DNA from: Aphrocallistes beatrix
Taxonomy: Eukaryota; Porifera; Hexactinellida; Sceptrulophora; Aphrocallistidae
Length of the DNA: 64,000 bases
Assembly: GCA_963281255.1 (NCBI GenBank)
Contig: OY725493.1
Location: 2,231,550-2,295,549 of the forward strand
Direction: 5' to 3'
A program made the position numbers and the translations under genes. The notes beneath the pieces are model-generated. The model was not told where the DNA came from. It saw only the letters and a program-made list of their open reading frames with translations, and did no database searches. Below are positions 53,607 to 63,947 of the stretch, piece after piece (within the stretch, counting starts at the first letter, position 1; each line of letters begins with the position of its first letter).

Positions 53607-54077
53607 CTAGTATTTCTTGAACACTTTCTTCGACCCCTTCTGCTTCTGAACCTTGAGGACGTTGAAGCGGACAGTCTTAGAGAGAGGTCGACACTGTCCT
53701 ACTACCACCATGTCCCCTAACTCAACGTCCCGGAAACAGGGGCTGAGATGGACGGACATGTTCTTATGCCGCTTCTCAAAGCGATTATACTTCTTGATGT
53801 AGTGAAGGTAATCTCTTCGGATAATAATGGTACGCTTCATCTTCGTACTCTTGACAGTACCTGTCAAAATCCGTCCCCGGATGCTGACATTGCCCACGAA
53901 CGGACACTTCTTGTCGATGTAGGTCCCCTCAGATGCTTCTACAGGAGTTTTGAATCCGAGACCCACGTTCCTTACGAATCTACGATCCTTCTTAGGTGCA
54001 GGCGTCCCCGGGATGCGTTTCTTGTTCAGGAATACTCCTCTCTGTTTCTGGAAAGCTCTTTCATTCTGATTCTCCAT
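53607..54077 (-). CDS. RPS11: 40S ribosomal protein S11 (uS17), single exon, 156 aa
   Basis: Full-length, close to the usual 158 aa, with the conserved blocks [63 protein letters not shown] and [15 protein letters not shown]. The protein binds 18S rRNA in the small subunit near its 5' domain. The coding sequence has no intron, whereas most animal copies have several. There is no poly(A) tract or flanking duplication to mark a retrocopy. It starts 138 bp after the CABIN1 stop on the same strand. An acceptor-like TATCAATAGTTTAG lies about 34 bp before the ATG. Confidence 0.95.
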   Translation of the reverse strand: MENQNERAFQKQRGVFLNKKRIPGTPAPKKDRRFVRNVGLGFKTPVEASEGTYIDKKCPFVGNVSIRGRILTGTVKSTKMKRTIIIRRDYLHYIKKYNRFEKRHKNMSVHLSPCFRDVELGDMVVVGQCRPLSKTVRFNVLKVQKQKGSKKVFKKY

Positions 54078-54215
54078 TCTTCACAAATATCTTCTAGAGA
54101 TCTAACTAAACTATTGATAACATGTAAAATATCTTACTACTTAGAAAAGCATATAAAATACTCAGGAAATGAGGAATCGCCTCATGACAATTAAAACGAT
54201 CGAAGAATTAAATTC

Positions 54216-57200
54216 CTAAGAGCTCGTCGGTGGAGGGACTATAGGTAGTTTGGGTTTCAAAGGCTGCGTCTGACCGGATTTGGGTTTGGTACTCTTCTTC
54301 AGGTGTTGACCCTGCTCCCCAGGAGTAGACACATTTGTGTGCTGAGCACAGAAGCTGAGCACCTTATCCAAGGAGTACTCCTCTGCAGGAGAGCCTTTGT
54401 ACGTCTTGTACAAACTCAGGAGTATTGGGCCGAGCTTCCCTTCCATCTCCTCTCTGACCTGGACAGGGAGGGAAGACTTGAGGGAGAAGTTCCGCAGGAT
54501 GTAGCCCACCTTGAGGAGGTTGAGCGGCTTGACTGACGTAGCGATTGGATCCGGAGACGAGACAGCTTCGAGTACTCGGAACGTGATGAGCAGCCCTGTG
54601 TGGTACAACTGCACGCGCTCGTACTCCCTCAGGTAGGTCTTGGCGAACTCTGGTTTCACTTTCAGGAGGGAGAGAAGGGAGATGAGAGCTTCCACTGAGT
54701 GTCTGTGGGCCAGCACTGAGTAGAGTAGAGTGACATGTCGGTACATGTGGTAGACGAAGGAACCAGGCCTGTTAATGTCATACGACTTCAGTGCCCACAT
54801 GTTAGAGAATAGGTTCGAGCGCAGGTTGAATAAGGGCAGGAGCTTCTCGTTTTTAAAGTCGTTGAAGGGAATCGGACCGATAAGCAGGGATTTCACTATA
54901 TCGCAGAAAATCTCGGGACTGATATCCCAGAGCGTTTTGGCTAGTCGATACTGCGGTTTGTAGTGAGTGGGGAACCGAGCTAGACACACTAAGAGCCCGC
55001 GTATGCTCCCCACCAGCGCACCCATGAACCTCTCCCCCCTGGTGGGAGGAGGGGAGTGTCCGAGAGCCTCTAGAATCTGGGATTTATGCGTCTGCATGAA
55101 CAACTCAATGGAGGTGTCGTGTGGAGGAGAAGAGGAGAGTGGACTGACCTCCTTCAGAGCGAGGAGACCTCTCTCTACACATTCCAGTGCTCCAGGTCTG
55201 TCTCCAAGGAGATACTTGATGAAGTATGAGTGGATCAGGTAGTGAACTTCTATCGCTTCGCAGGCGTAGTTGGCGGAGTTGCAGTCCACGTGCTCCGGAT
55301 ACGCGGCTCGGTCCGCGTGGAGGGTGCGAGCGCTGGTCGCGAGGTGTGAGAAGCACTCCTCCAGGGACCGACCTAGCTTCATCTTTATCTTGGCCAGCAG
55401 GTAGTGGTGGAGCCAGGGTTCCGCGAAGTGAGACTCGAAATCCAAAGCCTTCTGAAACACAGACAAACTCTGCTCTAGCTCGAGGTCGGTGTTTGGGGGG
55501 TGGGGCAGTTCCCCGTACACGCGTCCTGTCTCCGGGAGGATGAGGGAGTTGGACAGGTGGCGCCAGAAGGAGTTGATCTGGTAGCAGAAGTGTCCGAACC
55601 TCTCCAACAGCTGGGAGTGGGAGGGGTAGAGTCTGTTTGCTTGTTTGAAGCACTTGGACACGCGTACGATCGCATCTCTGATCTCGCGAACATAGCTCGC
55701 ACTGCTGTACTGCTTGCGCTCGTCTAGAGAATACTGGAACTTGCGGAAGTTAGCAAGAGTGAGTCCAGCCCAGGAGTCGGGGTGTGTCGGGTGGAAGAGG
55801 AGGTGTCTGCTGTAGAACTCGATCGCTCTGCTGGAGTGGCTCTTGAGGAAGTCATCCGCGATGACGTAGTAGACCCTTGAGATGCACAGAGCCTCATGGG
55901 AGGAGGGGGACACGGTGAACTCTGCCGGAAATGAGTCGGATTCGCTCTCTATGAATGCGTCCAGCTGCTGAGGAGATATGCCCGTGTGCTGCTGGTACGG
56001 CAGGTGCTCCGCTATCCGCTTACAGAGGATGATCAGGTCGGGAGACACCCCGATGCTCTTGTTGTCGTCGAATGGAGGGAGGGAGGAGGGGCAGAGGTGT
56101 GTGAGCATGAGGTAGCAGGAGGGCCAGTGGAAGACGGGAAGACACTCCTCGCTCTCTCTGTGCTCACTCAGCCCGAGCGAGCGGAACCTCTTGGCGGGGT
56201 ACCCGAACAGACAGAAGAGGATCTGAGTGAGTTCTGCCTGCAGCATCTCCCGCACGCACGTACACCCCTCGTCCCGCCCCAGCCCCAGCAGGGCGCGGCT
56301 GGTCTCCTGCAGGAGCAGGTGCAGCAGCTGTCCCTGCTGCAGGCAGCAGTGCCGCGCACTCCCGAACAGCTCATGGCACTCGAACAGGAAGCACAGACCG
56401 GGGTTGAGGCTATTCAGTTTGCTCTGTGCGAGGAGGGACCTCTTCTCGGTGGGGTCAGGAGCTCGGGCGGAGGGACTGAGGGGAAGGGAGGGAGTCTCCG
56501 TCCCCATTTGTAGCTCTGTCTTGGGTGTCGAGTCCGAAGTGACGTCATCGTGAGAGTCGGGTCTGGAGAGACGGTCGTGCAGCTTGATGGAGTGGAAGAG
56601 GAGACAGATGACAGGAGAGAGGGGCAGGAGTCTCTTCACGGAGCTGCTCTGAACCTCCCAATAGAACTGTAAAATCCGCAACAAGCACCAAACGAACCCT
56701 TCAAACTGGGAGGAGCTGTCGAACTTGAGTTCTCCTCTCTTCTCCCTAAACACGAATAGCTCCGTGACGTCAGTGAGGGTACTCAGCTCTGCTTCCAGAC
56801 CAGTGGAGGCGTCCTGAGTCGAGTCGATCCTGTCAGAGATGGAGACCACCAGGCTGGACAGGATGTCGAGACAGAGAGGGAGCCCTGCTCCATCCTCGCT
56901 GGAGCGAATACACTCCAGAGAGAGGAGCACCAGGTTGACCGCCAGTCCGCTGTCCGTCGGTGTCTGCAGGGGAGCTAGGAGGAAGGAGAAGGGAGCGTTG
57001 GAGGAGTTAGAGACAAAGGGTCGAATAGAACCAATTAGCGACTTGTTCTCTCCCCTAAGAAAGTAGTCAAACAAGATCTCCCTGTCGATGGAGTGTGACG
57101 TCATCACCTTCTGAATGCGCTCCTGCACCAGGCCCCTACTGATGACGGTGTGCAGGTTAGGGTGCAGGACGGTGAGCTCGTCGGGAGGGTACTCCAGAGA

Positions 57201-59000
57201 GAACCCGTCCAGGTTGCTGCTGTCGGAGAGGTTCGAGTCTTGGGAGGACGCGAGGATGGCGTCCGACTCTGGCATTTCGGTGTACAGGTCGAACAGCTGC
57301 AGAGCGTAGCGCAGCAGTGCGAGCTGCTTGTCGAGGAGGGATCTGTGCTGGGAGAGCAGGGCGAGGGACCAGCAGCTCCGGAGGAAGAAGCCGTACCACT
57401 GCTTGCAGGGGACGGTAGGGGAGAAGCAGACCCGCTCCAAGAAGTGCGCCGCCTCCAGGACCTCCTGGCAGAGTGCGGCGTCTGGATGCGAGCAGTTCTG
57501 CTGCGCGGCTATCTCTACGAACATGAGGACGACGTAGGCGGTGTCGAGCTTGCAGGCGGAGAGCTGGTCGGGCAGCGACAGGAAGCGTCCGTGGCAGGCG
57601 AGGTAGACCTGCGAGACGACGCTCTGCAGCTTGCCCGCCTCGGGCCAGGCGAGGAGGGAGAGCTGAGCGGACGCCTCCAGGAATCTCGGCAGGAGGGAGC
57701 AGACCGGGGAGAGGTTGTGCGAGCGCAGGAAGAGGCTCACCTTCTCCTTCTCTCTCTCCAGCGGGGGCTGTAGTCTCAGGAGCAGGCGGGGGTCCGGGGG
57801 GGTCAAGGGGGATTTGTGGGGAGAGGAGGGATGAGAGGTCATCCAGTGAGGCTGCGAGAAGTAGGGCCACCTGCTGGCGATGAATTCCGCGACCAGATCG
57901 TTTATGTCCTTACTCAGCCGCCTGGATCCTTCTTCCGGCGGCGGCTGCTGAGAGCTGCGGAGAGAGCGTCTCTTGGCGGCGGGAATGAAGTCGAAGCACT
58001 CGGTTCCCCTCCTCCTGTGGGGCTTCTTCTCCCCCTCCTCCCCCCTAGCGTCCGTCTGATCCTCTAGCTCTGGGCTCTCCGCGTCCCCTCGCAGCAGGAG
58101 GCAGGGGTGGAGCGACTTCCCAGCTCCGTCCGCCTCTCTCAGCAGCCCGAGGAGGAAGAGCCCTAGCTCCAGCCAGCTGTGGGCGGCGATGGCGGTCTCG
58201 GGCTGCCACTGCTCCAGCTCTGGCGCGGCGGGGAAAGCCAGTCTGTGCTCAGCCCGGAGTCTGCCGCCCTCGCGGAGGTGCGGGGACTCCTCCAGCGAGG
58301 AGAGGTCCAAGGAGTGCAGGCGGGAGAAAATAGCCTTGATGGGTTTGGAGTCTGGCGGGTCTGTGAAGGGCTGAGACTTGAGGATCCAGCTGGCGTAGTC
58401 CGCTGCCAGCTGTGAGTGGGGGGTGCGGGAGAGGAGGAGGGAGCAGTGGGCCAGACACTCGTCGTAGCGGTAGATGGCGTAGAGGACGGGGATGAGCGAC
58501 TTCCTGGCAGGGGTGAGGTGAGGGGAGCGGGTGAGAGCCTCGGAGAGGGCGAAAGCACAAAGTTCCAACTCGAATAAACGCAGGGAAACTCGCCCCAGGC
58601 GGTACCAGAGCATTCCATCCGTGTCGTCGATCTGCAGAGCTTCTTCGCACCGAGAAATGCATTCCTGCCACGCCTGCTTCTGCTCGCAGATGCAAGCCAG
58701 GTTACGGAGAGCGAAGAACTTCAGCTTGCACGCCTTCCCTTTCAGGAGTTCGCTTGAGACCTTCTTGCCAGCGTCTTGCAGGTGGTGTGTCAGGTAAGGA
58801 GAGTCTAACACAGACAAGAGAGCCTCCATAGCTCCCCCCAGCTGTCCGTCCTGCTGCAGAGACAGACCCCGGTAGTAGAGCTTGAACGCCTCCGACTCTA
58901 GCGCTTCCTTGGTACAGATCTCAGCTATTCCAGGGTGCGACGTCCCATGCGGAGACAGTGGGTTGGGGCTGCTGTCTGAATTGAGAGCTGAAAACTGCAT
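54216..59000 (-). CDS. CABIN1: Calcineurin-binding protein cabin-1 orthologue, single exon, 1594 aa
   Basis: The N-terminus has the CABIN1 layout: FSALNSDSS (3-11), then TPR helices EALESEAFKLYYRGLSLQQ (32-50), LKFFALRNLACICEQKQAW (93-111) and LWYRLGRVSLRLFELELCAF (131-150). Further TPR-like helices follow through the middle. The C-terminal end is a Lys/Pro-rich tail. CABIN1 is a subunit of the HIRA histone H3.3 chaperone complex in the nucleus, and in vertebrates also binds calcineurin, MEF2 and p53. Vertebrate proteins are about 2200 aa; the missing part is mainly the C-terminal region, which in vertebrates holds the calcineurin/MEF2 sites. The ATG at 59000 fits the orthologous start. A 4.8-kb coding sequence without introns is unusual. 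The sequence TTGCAGTACTATTGTAG just before the ATG looks like a splice acceptor. Confidence 0.8.
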   Translation of the reverse strand: MQFSALNSDSSPNPLSPHGTSHPGIAEICTKEALESEAFKLYYRGLSLQQDGQLGGAMEALLSVLDSPYLTHHLQDAGKKVSSELLKGKACKLKFFALRNLACICEQKQAWQECISRCEEALQIDDTDGMLWYRLGRVSLRLFELELCAFALSEALTRSPHLTPARKSLIPVLYAIYRYDECLAHCSLLLSRTPHSQLAADYASWILKSQPFTDPPDSKPIKAIFSRLHSLDLSSLEESPHLREGGRLRAEHRLAFPAAPELEQWQPETAIAAHSWLELGLFLLGLLREADGAGKSLHPCLLLRGDAESPELEDQTDARGEEGEKKPHRRRGTECFDFIPAAKRRSLRSSQQPPPEEGSRRLSKDINDLVAEFIASRWPYFSQPHWMTSHPSSPHKSPLTPPDPRLLLRLQPPLEREKEKVSLFLRSHNLSPVCSLLPRFLEASAQLSLLAWPEAGKLQSVVSQVYLACHGRFLSLPDQLSACKLDTAYVVLMFVEIAAQQNCSHPDAALCQEVLEAAHFLERVCFSPTVPCKQWYGFFLRSCWSLALLSQHRSLLDKQLALLRYALQLFDLYTEMPESDAILASSQDSNLSDSSNLDGFSLEYPPDELTVLHPNLHTVISRGLVQERIQKVMTSHSIDREILFDYFLRGENKSLIGSIRPFVSNSSNAPFSFLLAPLQTPTDSGLAVNLVLLSLECIRSSEDGAGLPLCLDILSSLVVSISDRIDSTQDASTGLEAELSTLTDVTELFVFREKRGELKFDSSSQFEGFVWCLLRILQFYWEVQSSSVKRLLPLSPVICLLFHSIKLHDRLSRPDSHDDVTSDSTPKTELQMGTETPSLPLSPSARAPDPTEKRSLLAQSKLNSLNPGLCFLFECHELFGSARHCCLQQGQLLHLLLQETSRALLGLGRDEGCTCVREMLQAELTQILFCLFGYPAKRFRSLGLSEHRESEECLPVFHWPSCYLMLTHLCPSSLPPFDDNKSIGVSPDLIILCKRIAEHLPYQQHTGISPQQLDAFIESESDSFPAEFTVSPSSHEALCISRVYYVIADDFLKSHSSRAIEFYSRHLLFHPTHPDSWAGLTLANFRKFQYSLDERKQYSSASYVREIRDAIVRVSKCFKQANRLYPSHSQLLERFGHFCYQINSFWRHLSNSLILPETGRVYGELPHPPNTDLELEQSLSVFQKALDFESHFAEPWLHHYLLAKIKMKLGRSLEECFSHLATSARTLHADRAAYPEHVDCNSANYACEAIEVHYLIHSYFIKYLLGDRPGALECVERGLLALKEVSPLSSSPPHDTSIELFMQTHKSQILEALGHSPPPTRGERFMGALVGSIRGLLVCLARFPTHYKPQYRLAKTLWDISPEIFCDIVKSLLIGPIPFNDFKNEKLLPLFNLRSNLFSNMWALKSYDINRPGSFVYHMYRHVTLLYSVLAHRHSVEALISLLSLLKVKPEFAKTYLREYERVQLYHTGLLITFRVLEAVSSPDPIATSVKPLNLLKVGYILRNFSLKSSLPVQVREEMEGKLGPILLSLYKTYKGSPAEEYSLDKVLSFCAQHTNVSTPGEQGQHLKKSTKPKSGQTQPLKPKLPIVPPPTSS

Positions 59001-59141
59001 CTACAATAGTACTGCAAAATATGAACATTCTGCATAGAGAGCAGGTAGTCAACTGGTTTAGGACGTTTATGCATATATGAGCTATTGTAGGTCTCTGGAA
59101 TCGATAGGCGAGGTATTGAAAAGTTGAAAGAAAAGTTGAGT

Positions 59142-59247
59142 GAGCATGCTCACCTGGTCAAGTATGGTTTTTTGAGGTATTGAAAAGTCGAGAGAGCATG
59201 CTCGTTAAGTCCAGAGAGCATGCTCATTAGGTCGAGAGAGCATGCTC
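59142..59247. promoter_or_regulatory. Four GAGCATGCTC palindromes upstream of CABIN1
   Basis: The sites are at 59142-59151, 59194-59203, 59216-59225 and 59238-59247. Each fits RRRCWWGYYY, the p53-family half-site. The last three are spaced exactly 22 bp. They lie 142-247 bp upstream of the CABIN1 start codon. Function is unproven. Confidence 0.45.
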
Positions 59248-59424
59248 CTTACATTTATACCTTCTTTATGTTCGAAAAAGGTACAAGTATTTACTGATTT
59301 GAATCTACTACATGCGCCCTAGATACTGTACTTCCCGTACGGAGTATCACCTATAAAAATCCTGATGTAAAATTGGTTTAAATTAGTTCGAGAAGTTTCA
59401 TATATGTAATAACTTCCTGCTATT

Positions 59425-59595
59425 ATAAGTAGGTATGATCAGCGGTGTTTTGCCAAAAATAGAAGTGGGGGGGCGCTTCCTCGAGCACTGGTTTTAAAAT
59501 GCACTGGTTGAAAACCCCCCAAGCGAAAAAAGTGGGGGGCCTGCGCCCCCCGCGCCCCCCCCCCCCAAAACACCACTGGGTATGATGCTGGTAAC
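59425..59595. repeat. G/C-homopolymer hairpin element
   Basis: CAGCGGTGTTTTGCC on the left and AAAACACCACTGG on the right are inverted. GGGGGGG and CCCCCCCCCCCC runs and the duplicated phrase CACTGGTT lie between. MITE-like and non-coding; frames on the minus strand are by-products. Confidence 0.5.
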
Positions 59596-59814
59596 CAATG
59601 GAGGAATGGCGGAACTTTCGTCCCCTGAAATGCCCTTTTCGCACCTAATGATTTCTCAATCAAAATGCCTCATTTTCACCCTTTTTTTCAAACAAATTCC
59701 ACTCCAAAAGCCTCAATTTCCGTTCCTTACATATTAGTGCCCGTTTATTTTGGTCTCTAATGAGACAAAAATTCCAGGGACGAAAGTTCTGCTTACCCCA
59801 ATGGAGTATATAAC

Positions 59815-59972
59815 GAGCATGCTCTCTCGACCTAACGAGCATGCTCTCTCGACTTAACGAGCATGCTCTCTCGACTTTTTATTATAAGGAGATAACGAGC
59901 ATGCTCTCTCGACCTAACGAGCATGCTCTCTCGACCTAACGAGCATGCTCTCTCGACCTAACGAGCATGCTC
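59815..59972. repeat. Second GAGCATGCTC array, seven sites in 22-bp steps
   Basis: Sites begin at 59815, 59837, 59859, 59897, 59919, 59941 and 59963. The unit is GAGCATGCTCTCTCGACCTA plus AC. A 38-bp step in the middle contains TTTTTATTATAAGG, which also follows the last unit, so the array is a duplication of a block of three to four units. Its orientation is opposite to the array at 59142. Confidence 0.75.
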
Positions 59973-59989
59973 TCTCGACTTTTTATTAT

Positions 59990-62075
59990 AAGGGTTTTTT
60001 GTGTAGTGGCTTGTATTAGGTGCACTTCAGTGATTTTAATGAAACTATACTTTTGCAGAGGATAGAATAGGGCCGGCGGTCATCAACCATCATTTCAGAA
60101 GTGGGTCTCTATACATGCCAGGGCTTCCCAATTAGATAAGGTGGAGTGCCTTTATTTGCAAAGTTAGAAGCGCCACAACCTGTCAATTCTCCTAAATTAT
60201 GAATTTTGTTTTAGAATGAAAATGCAATCTTAGTATTAATTAATGAGGTCAGTAGATTCGATATTTTGTTATAGTATAATTATACAAGCAAACCCCACAC
60301 AGGAAATATACTGATATAGTAACTGTTGAGCATATTATGGGCAGTGGCGCTCCAGAGATTTTAATTTTGGAGGGGCTAACTTAAATTCGACTGTCCTAGA
60401 ATTAGAAGACCAGCGTTAATGCAGTAGCCAGGATTTTGGATTGGGGTCCCGAACAAGCGAAGCGAGAGCAAATAAGGAGGTATGGGGGGCTTGCCCCCAG
60501 AAAATTTTCAAATCTTAGATGCTGAAATATCGATCTACAGCTATCCTAACCATCTATGGAGCAATAATATTGATCTAATTGATCTTTATAACTATATTCG
60601 TGAGGGGAATGCCCCCATGTGGAGCCGCTACTGATCATGGGTAATTGAAATTTTCAATAAATAGTCGACGCGCCACAAATGGCGCGTGCGGCGCCATTTG
60701 GGAAGCCCTGCTCTATGCCATAGTATCGAGCTACATTTTTATATCTTAAATAGACTCCATAATGCTGAAGCAGTCGCCATCCAGAGATCCCACAAAAGCG
60801 CCGGATATCAAGTGAGTGTCGTCTAGCACAGTGGGACTTATTTGACTATAACTGAGTCAGACTATACTCACTTATATACATGCCAACCTGAGCCATGACA
60901 AAAGCGGGACTCAGCGTTGAATTTGGCGGGACATGGCGGGACGCAATAGAAATGTACTATACATAGAATTAAAAAAAGCGGGACATAATGGGGAAATTTC
61001 ATGTAAAAGCGGGACACTCGCAAAAATTAACTCATTAGAAGAGTGAAAAAAGCGGGACGTCCCGCCAAAAACGGGACAGTTGGCAAGTATGCACTTGGTA
61101 TCCGGCGTTTTTGTGGGATTTGTGGGATCTCTTTTGAGGTATTAAAAAGTCTCTGGGCATGCGCAATCGTCACATTGCGGATGATCAATTGGCCCATTGT
61201 CCATGATCTATCATCACTTTGCACATAAGCAAAAATCACTTATATTTCTATACATGTGAAACTATTAAACCACAGCACTGCATTGAATTGCGTCTCTACT
61301 GGGAGTGTTTAGCACAAAAAAAGCCTCATTTCGGCTCATTTTTCGATACAATCTCCAACTAAAATGCCTCGGGTCGAGCAGCAGATCCTATCAACCGGAC
61401 CTAAAAGCCTCCATTCTCCACCATTGGGCTTGTATTCCTCCCTAAATTACTCGATTGTCTCATTCATATTATGAATTAACCGTTCCTTAGTTACGCGAAT
61501 CCTATCAGTCATGATTGCTCATGCCCAAAGCGCAATGTGTCAATTGCTCATGCGCAATGGACTTTTGAATATATGGTATCTTTATGATATTTTTTCACAC
61601 GCTGCAATCATTAATGAGTCATTATCACCTGATCATGAAAATTTTCACCTAGAAATGCGTTGTGTTACCTAATAAACATTTCGCCTCAAGTAACATATTC
61701 CCTATCTCTTCTTGTTTTCATGTTATGCCACTTTTAGGTGTGAAAAATTCTGATATTGTTGTGACTTTAACGAAGACCGATAAGGGAGAGTGCGTCAGGA
61801 TATAATGTTTAGCAACAATGAGAACAGAATAACAAATAAGTAGAGTGCTACTAAGAACTACTTCTAACAATAACAAGTCGGTAAATAAGTACCTAGTGGT
61901 AAGCCTACTATCTTGTAACTGTAGGTGGTGTTACAAAGGACCTCCCATGAACGAATCCATAACAATATTTTTGAAAACAACGTAGGTTCAGCGCCCTAAA
62001 GTAACCAAACCAATTTCTGTTTTAGAATTGAATGTGTAATTTAATGTGAATTGTTATTTTCAAACTCGAATAGAG
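59990..62075. other. Intergenic region between CABIN1 and the mutase gene
   Basis: No gene seen. It contains a MITE at 60888-61092, a GCATGCGCAA motif at 61156 preceded by GAGGTATTAAAAAGTC (the same lead-in as at 10108 and 59110), and AT-rich sequence. The two flanking genes are divergent, so promoters for both should lie in 59000-62075. Confidence 0.4.
60888..61092. repeat. MITE-like element with GCGGGAC units
   Basis: ATGCCAACCTGAG on the left and CAGTTGGCAAGTATGC on the right are roughly inverted. Five GCGGGAC repeats (for example AAAGCGGGACATAATGG) and the small palindrome GCGGGACGTCCCGC lie inside. Confidence 0.5.
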
Positions 62076-63947
62076 ATGATCCGCCTGCTGAAGCTGAGAC
62101 CTCTCTTCCTGTCTCACCACCTGACACCTCACTCACGCACGGTAGCCAGCCGTCCATTGGACAGTGAATGGCGTTCCCTGGCGGAGAAATCCCTGAAAGG
62201 GGCGAGTCCTGACTCTCTCCTTTGGCACACCGCAGAGGGAATCACAATTAAGCCTATCTACACGTCTCAGGACAGAGAAGGGAAGGGAGGAGAAGGGGGA
62301 GAGATCCCGGGAAAGTTCCCTTTCACCCGCGGTCCCTACCCCACCATGTACTCCCAGAGGCCCTGGACCATCCGTCAGTACGCAGGGTTCAGTACAGTCG
62401 AGGACAGCAACAAGTTCTACAAGGAGAACCTGGCAGCAGGACAGCAAGGACTCAGTGTGGCATTCGACCTCCCGACACATCGCGGCTACGACTCAGACCA
62501 CCCACGCGTGCTGGGGGATGTCGGGATGGCAGGAGTGGCGGTGGACAGTGTCGAGGACATGAAACAGCTGTTCGAAGGGATCCCTCTGGGGAAGGTGTCC
62601 GTGTCGATGACGATGAACGGCGCTGTCCTCCCGGTCCTCGCCATGTACATCGTAGCGGCGGAGGAGCAGGGAGTCCGCCAGGACCAGCTGTCCGGCACCA
62701 TCCAGAACGACATCCTGAAGGAGTTCATGGTCCGCAACACCTACATCTACCCCCCGGGCCCCTCCATGCGCATCATCGGGGACATTTTCTCCCACACCTC
62801 CGAGAACATGCCCCGCTACAACTCCATCTCCATCTCGGGCTACCACATCCAGGAGGCAGGAGCGGACGCGGCGCTGGAGCTGGGACTGACACTGGCGGAC
62901 GGACTCGAGTACTGCCGCACGGGAATCAAGGCGGGGATCGACATCGACAAGCTCGCCCCTCGCCTGTCCTTCTTCTTCGGGGTGGGCATGAACTTCTACA
63001 TGGAGATCGCCAAGCTGCGCGCTGCCCGTCGCGTCTGGGCTCAGCTGATGCGCGACACTTTCTCAGCCAAGGACCCTCGCTCCCTGACCCTCCGCACCCA
63101 CTGCCAGACCTCCGGGTGGTCCCTGACAGCGCAGGACCCGTACAACAATGTGGTGCGGACCTGCGTGGAGGCGATGGCGGCCGTGTTCGGCGGGACTCAG
63201 TCTCTGCACACGAACTCGTTCGACGAAGCTCTGGCGCTGCCGACGCCTTTCAGTGCGCGGATAGCGCGGAACACTCAGATCATCCTGCAGGAGGAGACCG
63301 GGATCCCGCGGGTGGCGGACCCGTGGGGCGGCTCCTACTTCATGGAGTCTCTGACGGACGAACTGGCCGCGCGCGCGGGAGAGATAGTCGGACGGTTCGA
63401 GAGGGAGGGGGGCATGGCCGCCGCGGTGGAGGCGGGCATTCCCAAACTGATGATTGAGAGAGCGGCCACGGAGAGACAAGCCCGCATCGACTCGGGACTC
63501 GAGGCGGTCGTGGGAGTGAACAAGCACCGGCCTGCGAGCGAGGAGGAACTCCGAGTTCTGCGCATCGACAACCAACTCGTCCGATCGGTCCAGCTGCAGA
63601 AGCTGGAGGGGCTGAGGGGGAGCAGGGACAGGGGGGGCGTGGAGGAGGCGCTGGGAGCACTGCAGAAGTGTGCTGAGTCCGGGGAAGGGAACCTGCTCGC
63701 TCTCTCCGTCGAGGCGGCCAGGGCGAGGTGCACCGTAGGGGAGATGTCGCTGTCCCTGGAGAGGGCTTGGGGGAGACACGTGGCGGAGACGAGTGTGGTG
63801 ACGGGGGCCTACAGCCACCAGTTCTCCGACGGAGAGGAGCTGCGCGCGGTCAGAGAGAGGGTGCGGGGCTTCTCTGAGACGGAGGGACGTAACCCCAGGA
63901 TTCTGGTCGCTAAGGTGGGGGAGGATGGACACGACAGAGGATACAAG
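62076..63947 (+). CDS. MUT: Methylmalonyl-CoA mutase, first exon (624 codons), 3' end outside window
   Basis: A mitochondrial presequence ([20 protein letters not shown]) precedes the mature enzyme. Conserved blocks are [118 protein letters not shown] and [20 protein letters not shown]. The exon ends inside the B12-binding motif D617-x-H619-x-x-G622 (DGHDRG), at AAG|GTAATG in phase 0. The enzyme converts methylmalonyl-CoA to succinyl-CoA with adenosylcobalamin. The ATG at 62076 was chosen because the upstream frame has no ATG. The remaining domain of about 125 residues must lie beyond the window. High GC and the lack of introns match CABIN1. Confidence 0.95.

Noticed and set aside
54303..58797. 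Plus-strand frames opposite CABIN1 and alternative minus frames within it
   Set aside because: They are by-products of the GC-rich coding strand; the composition (Arg/Ser/Pro-rich) and lack of any family support this.
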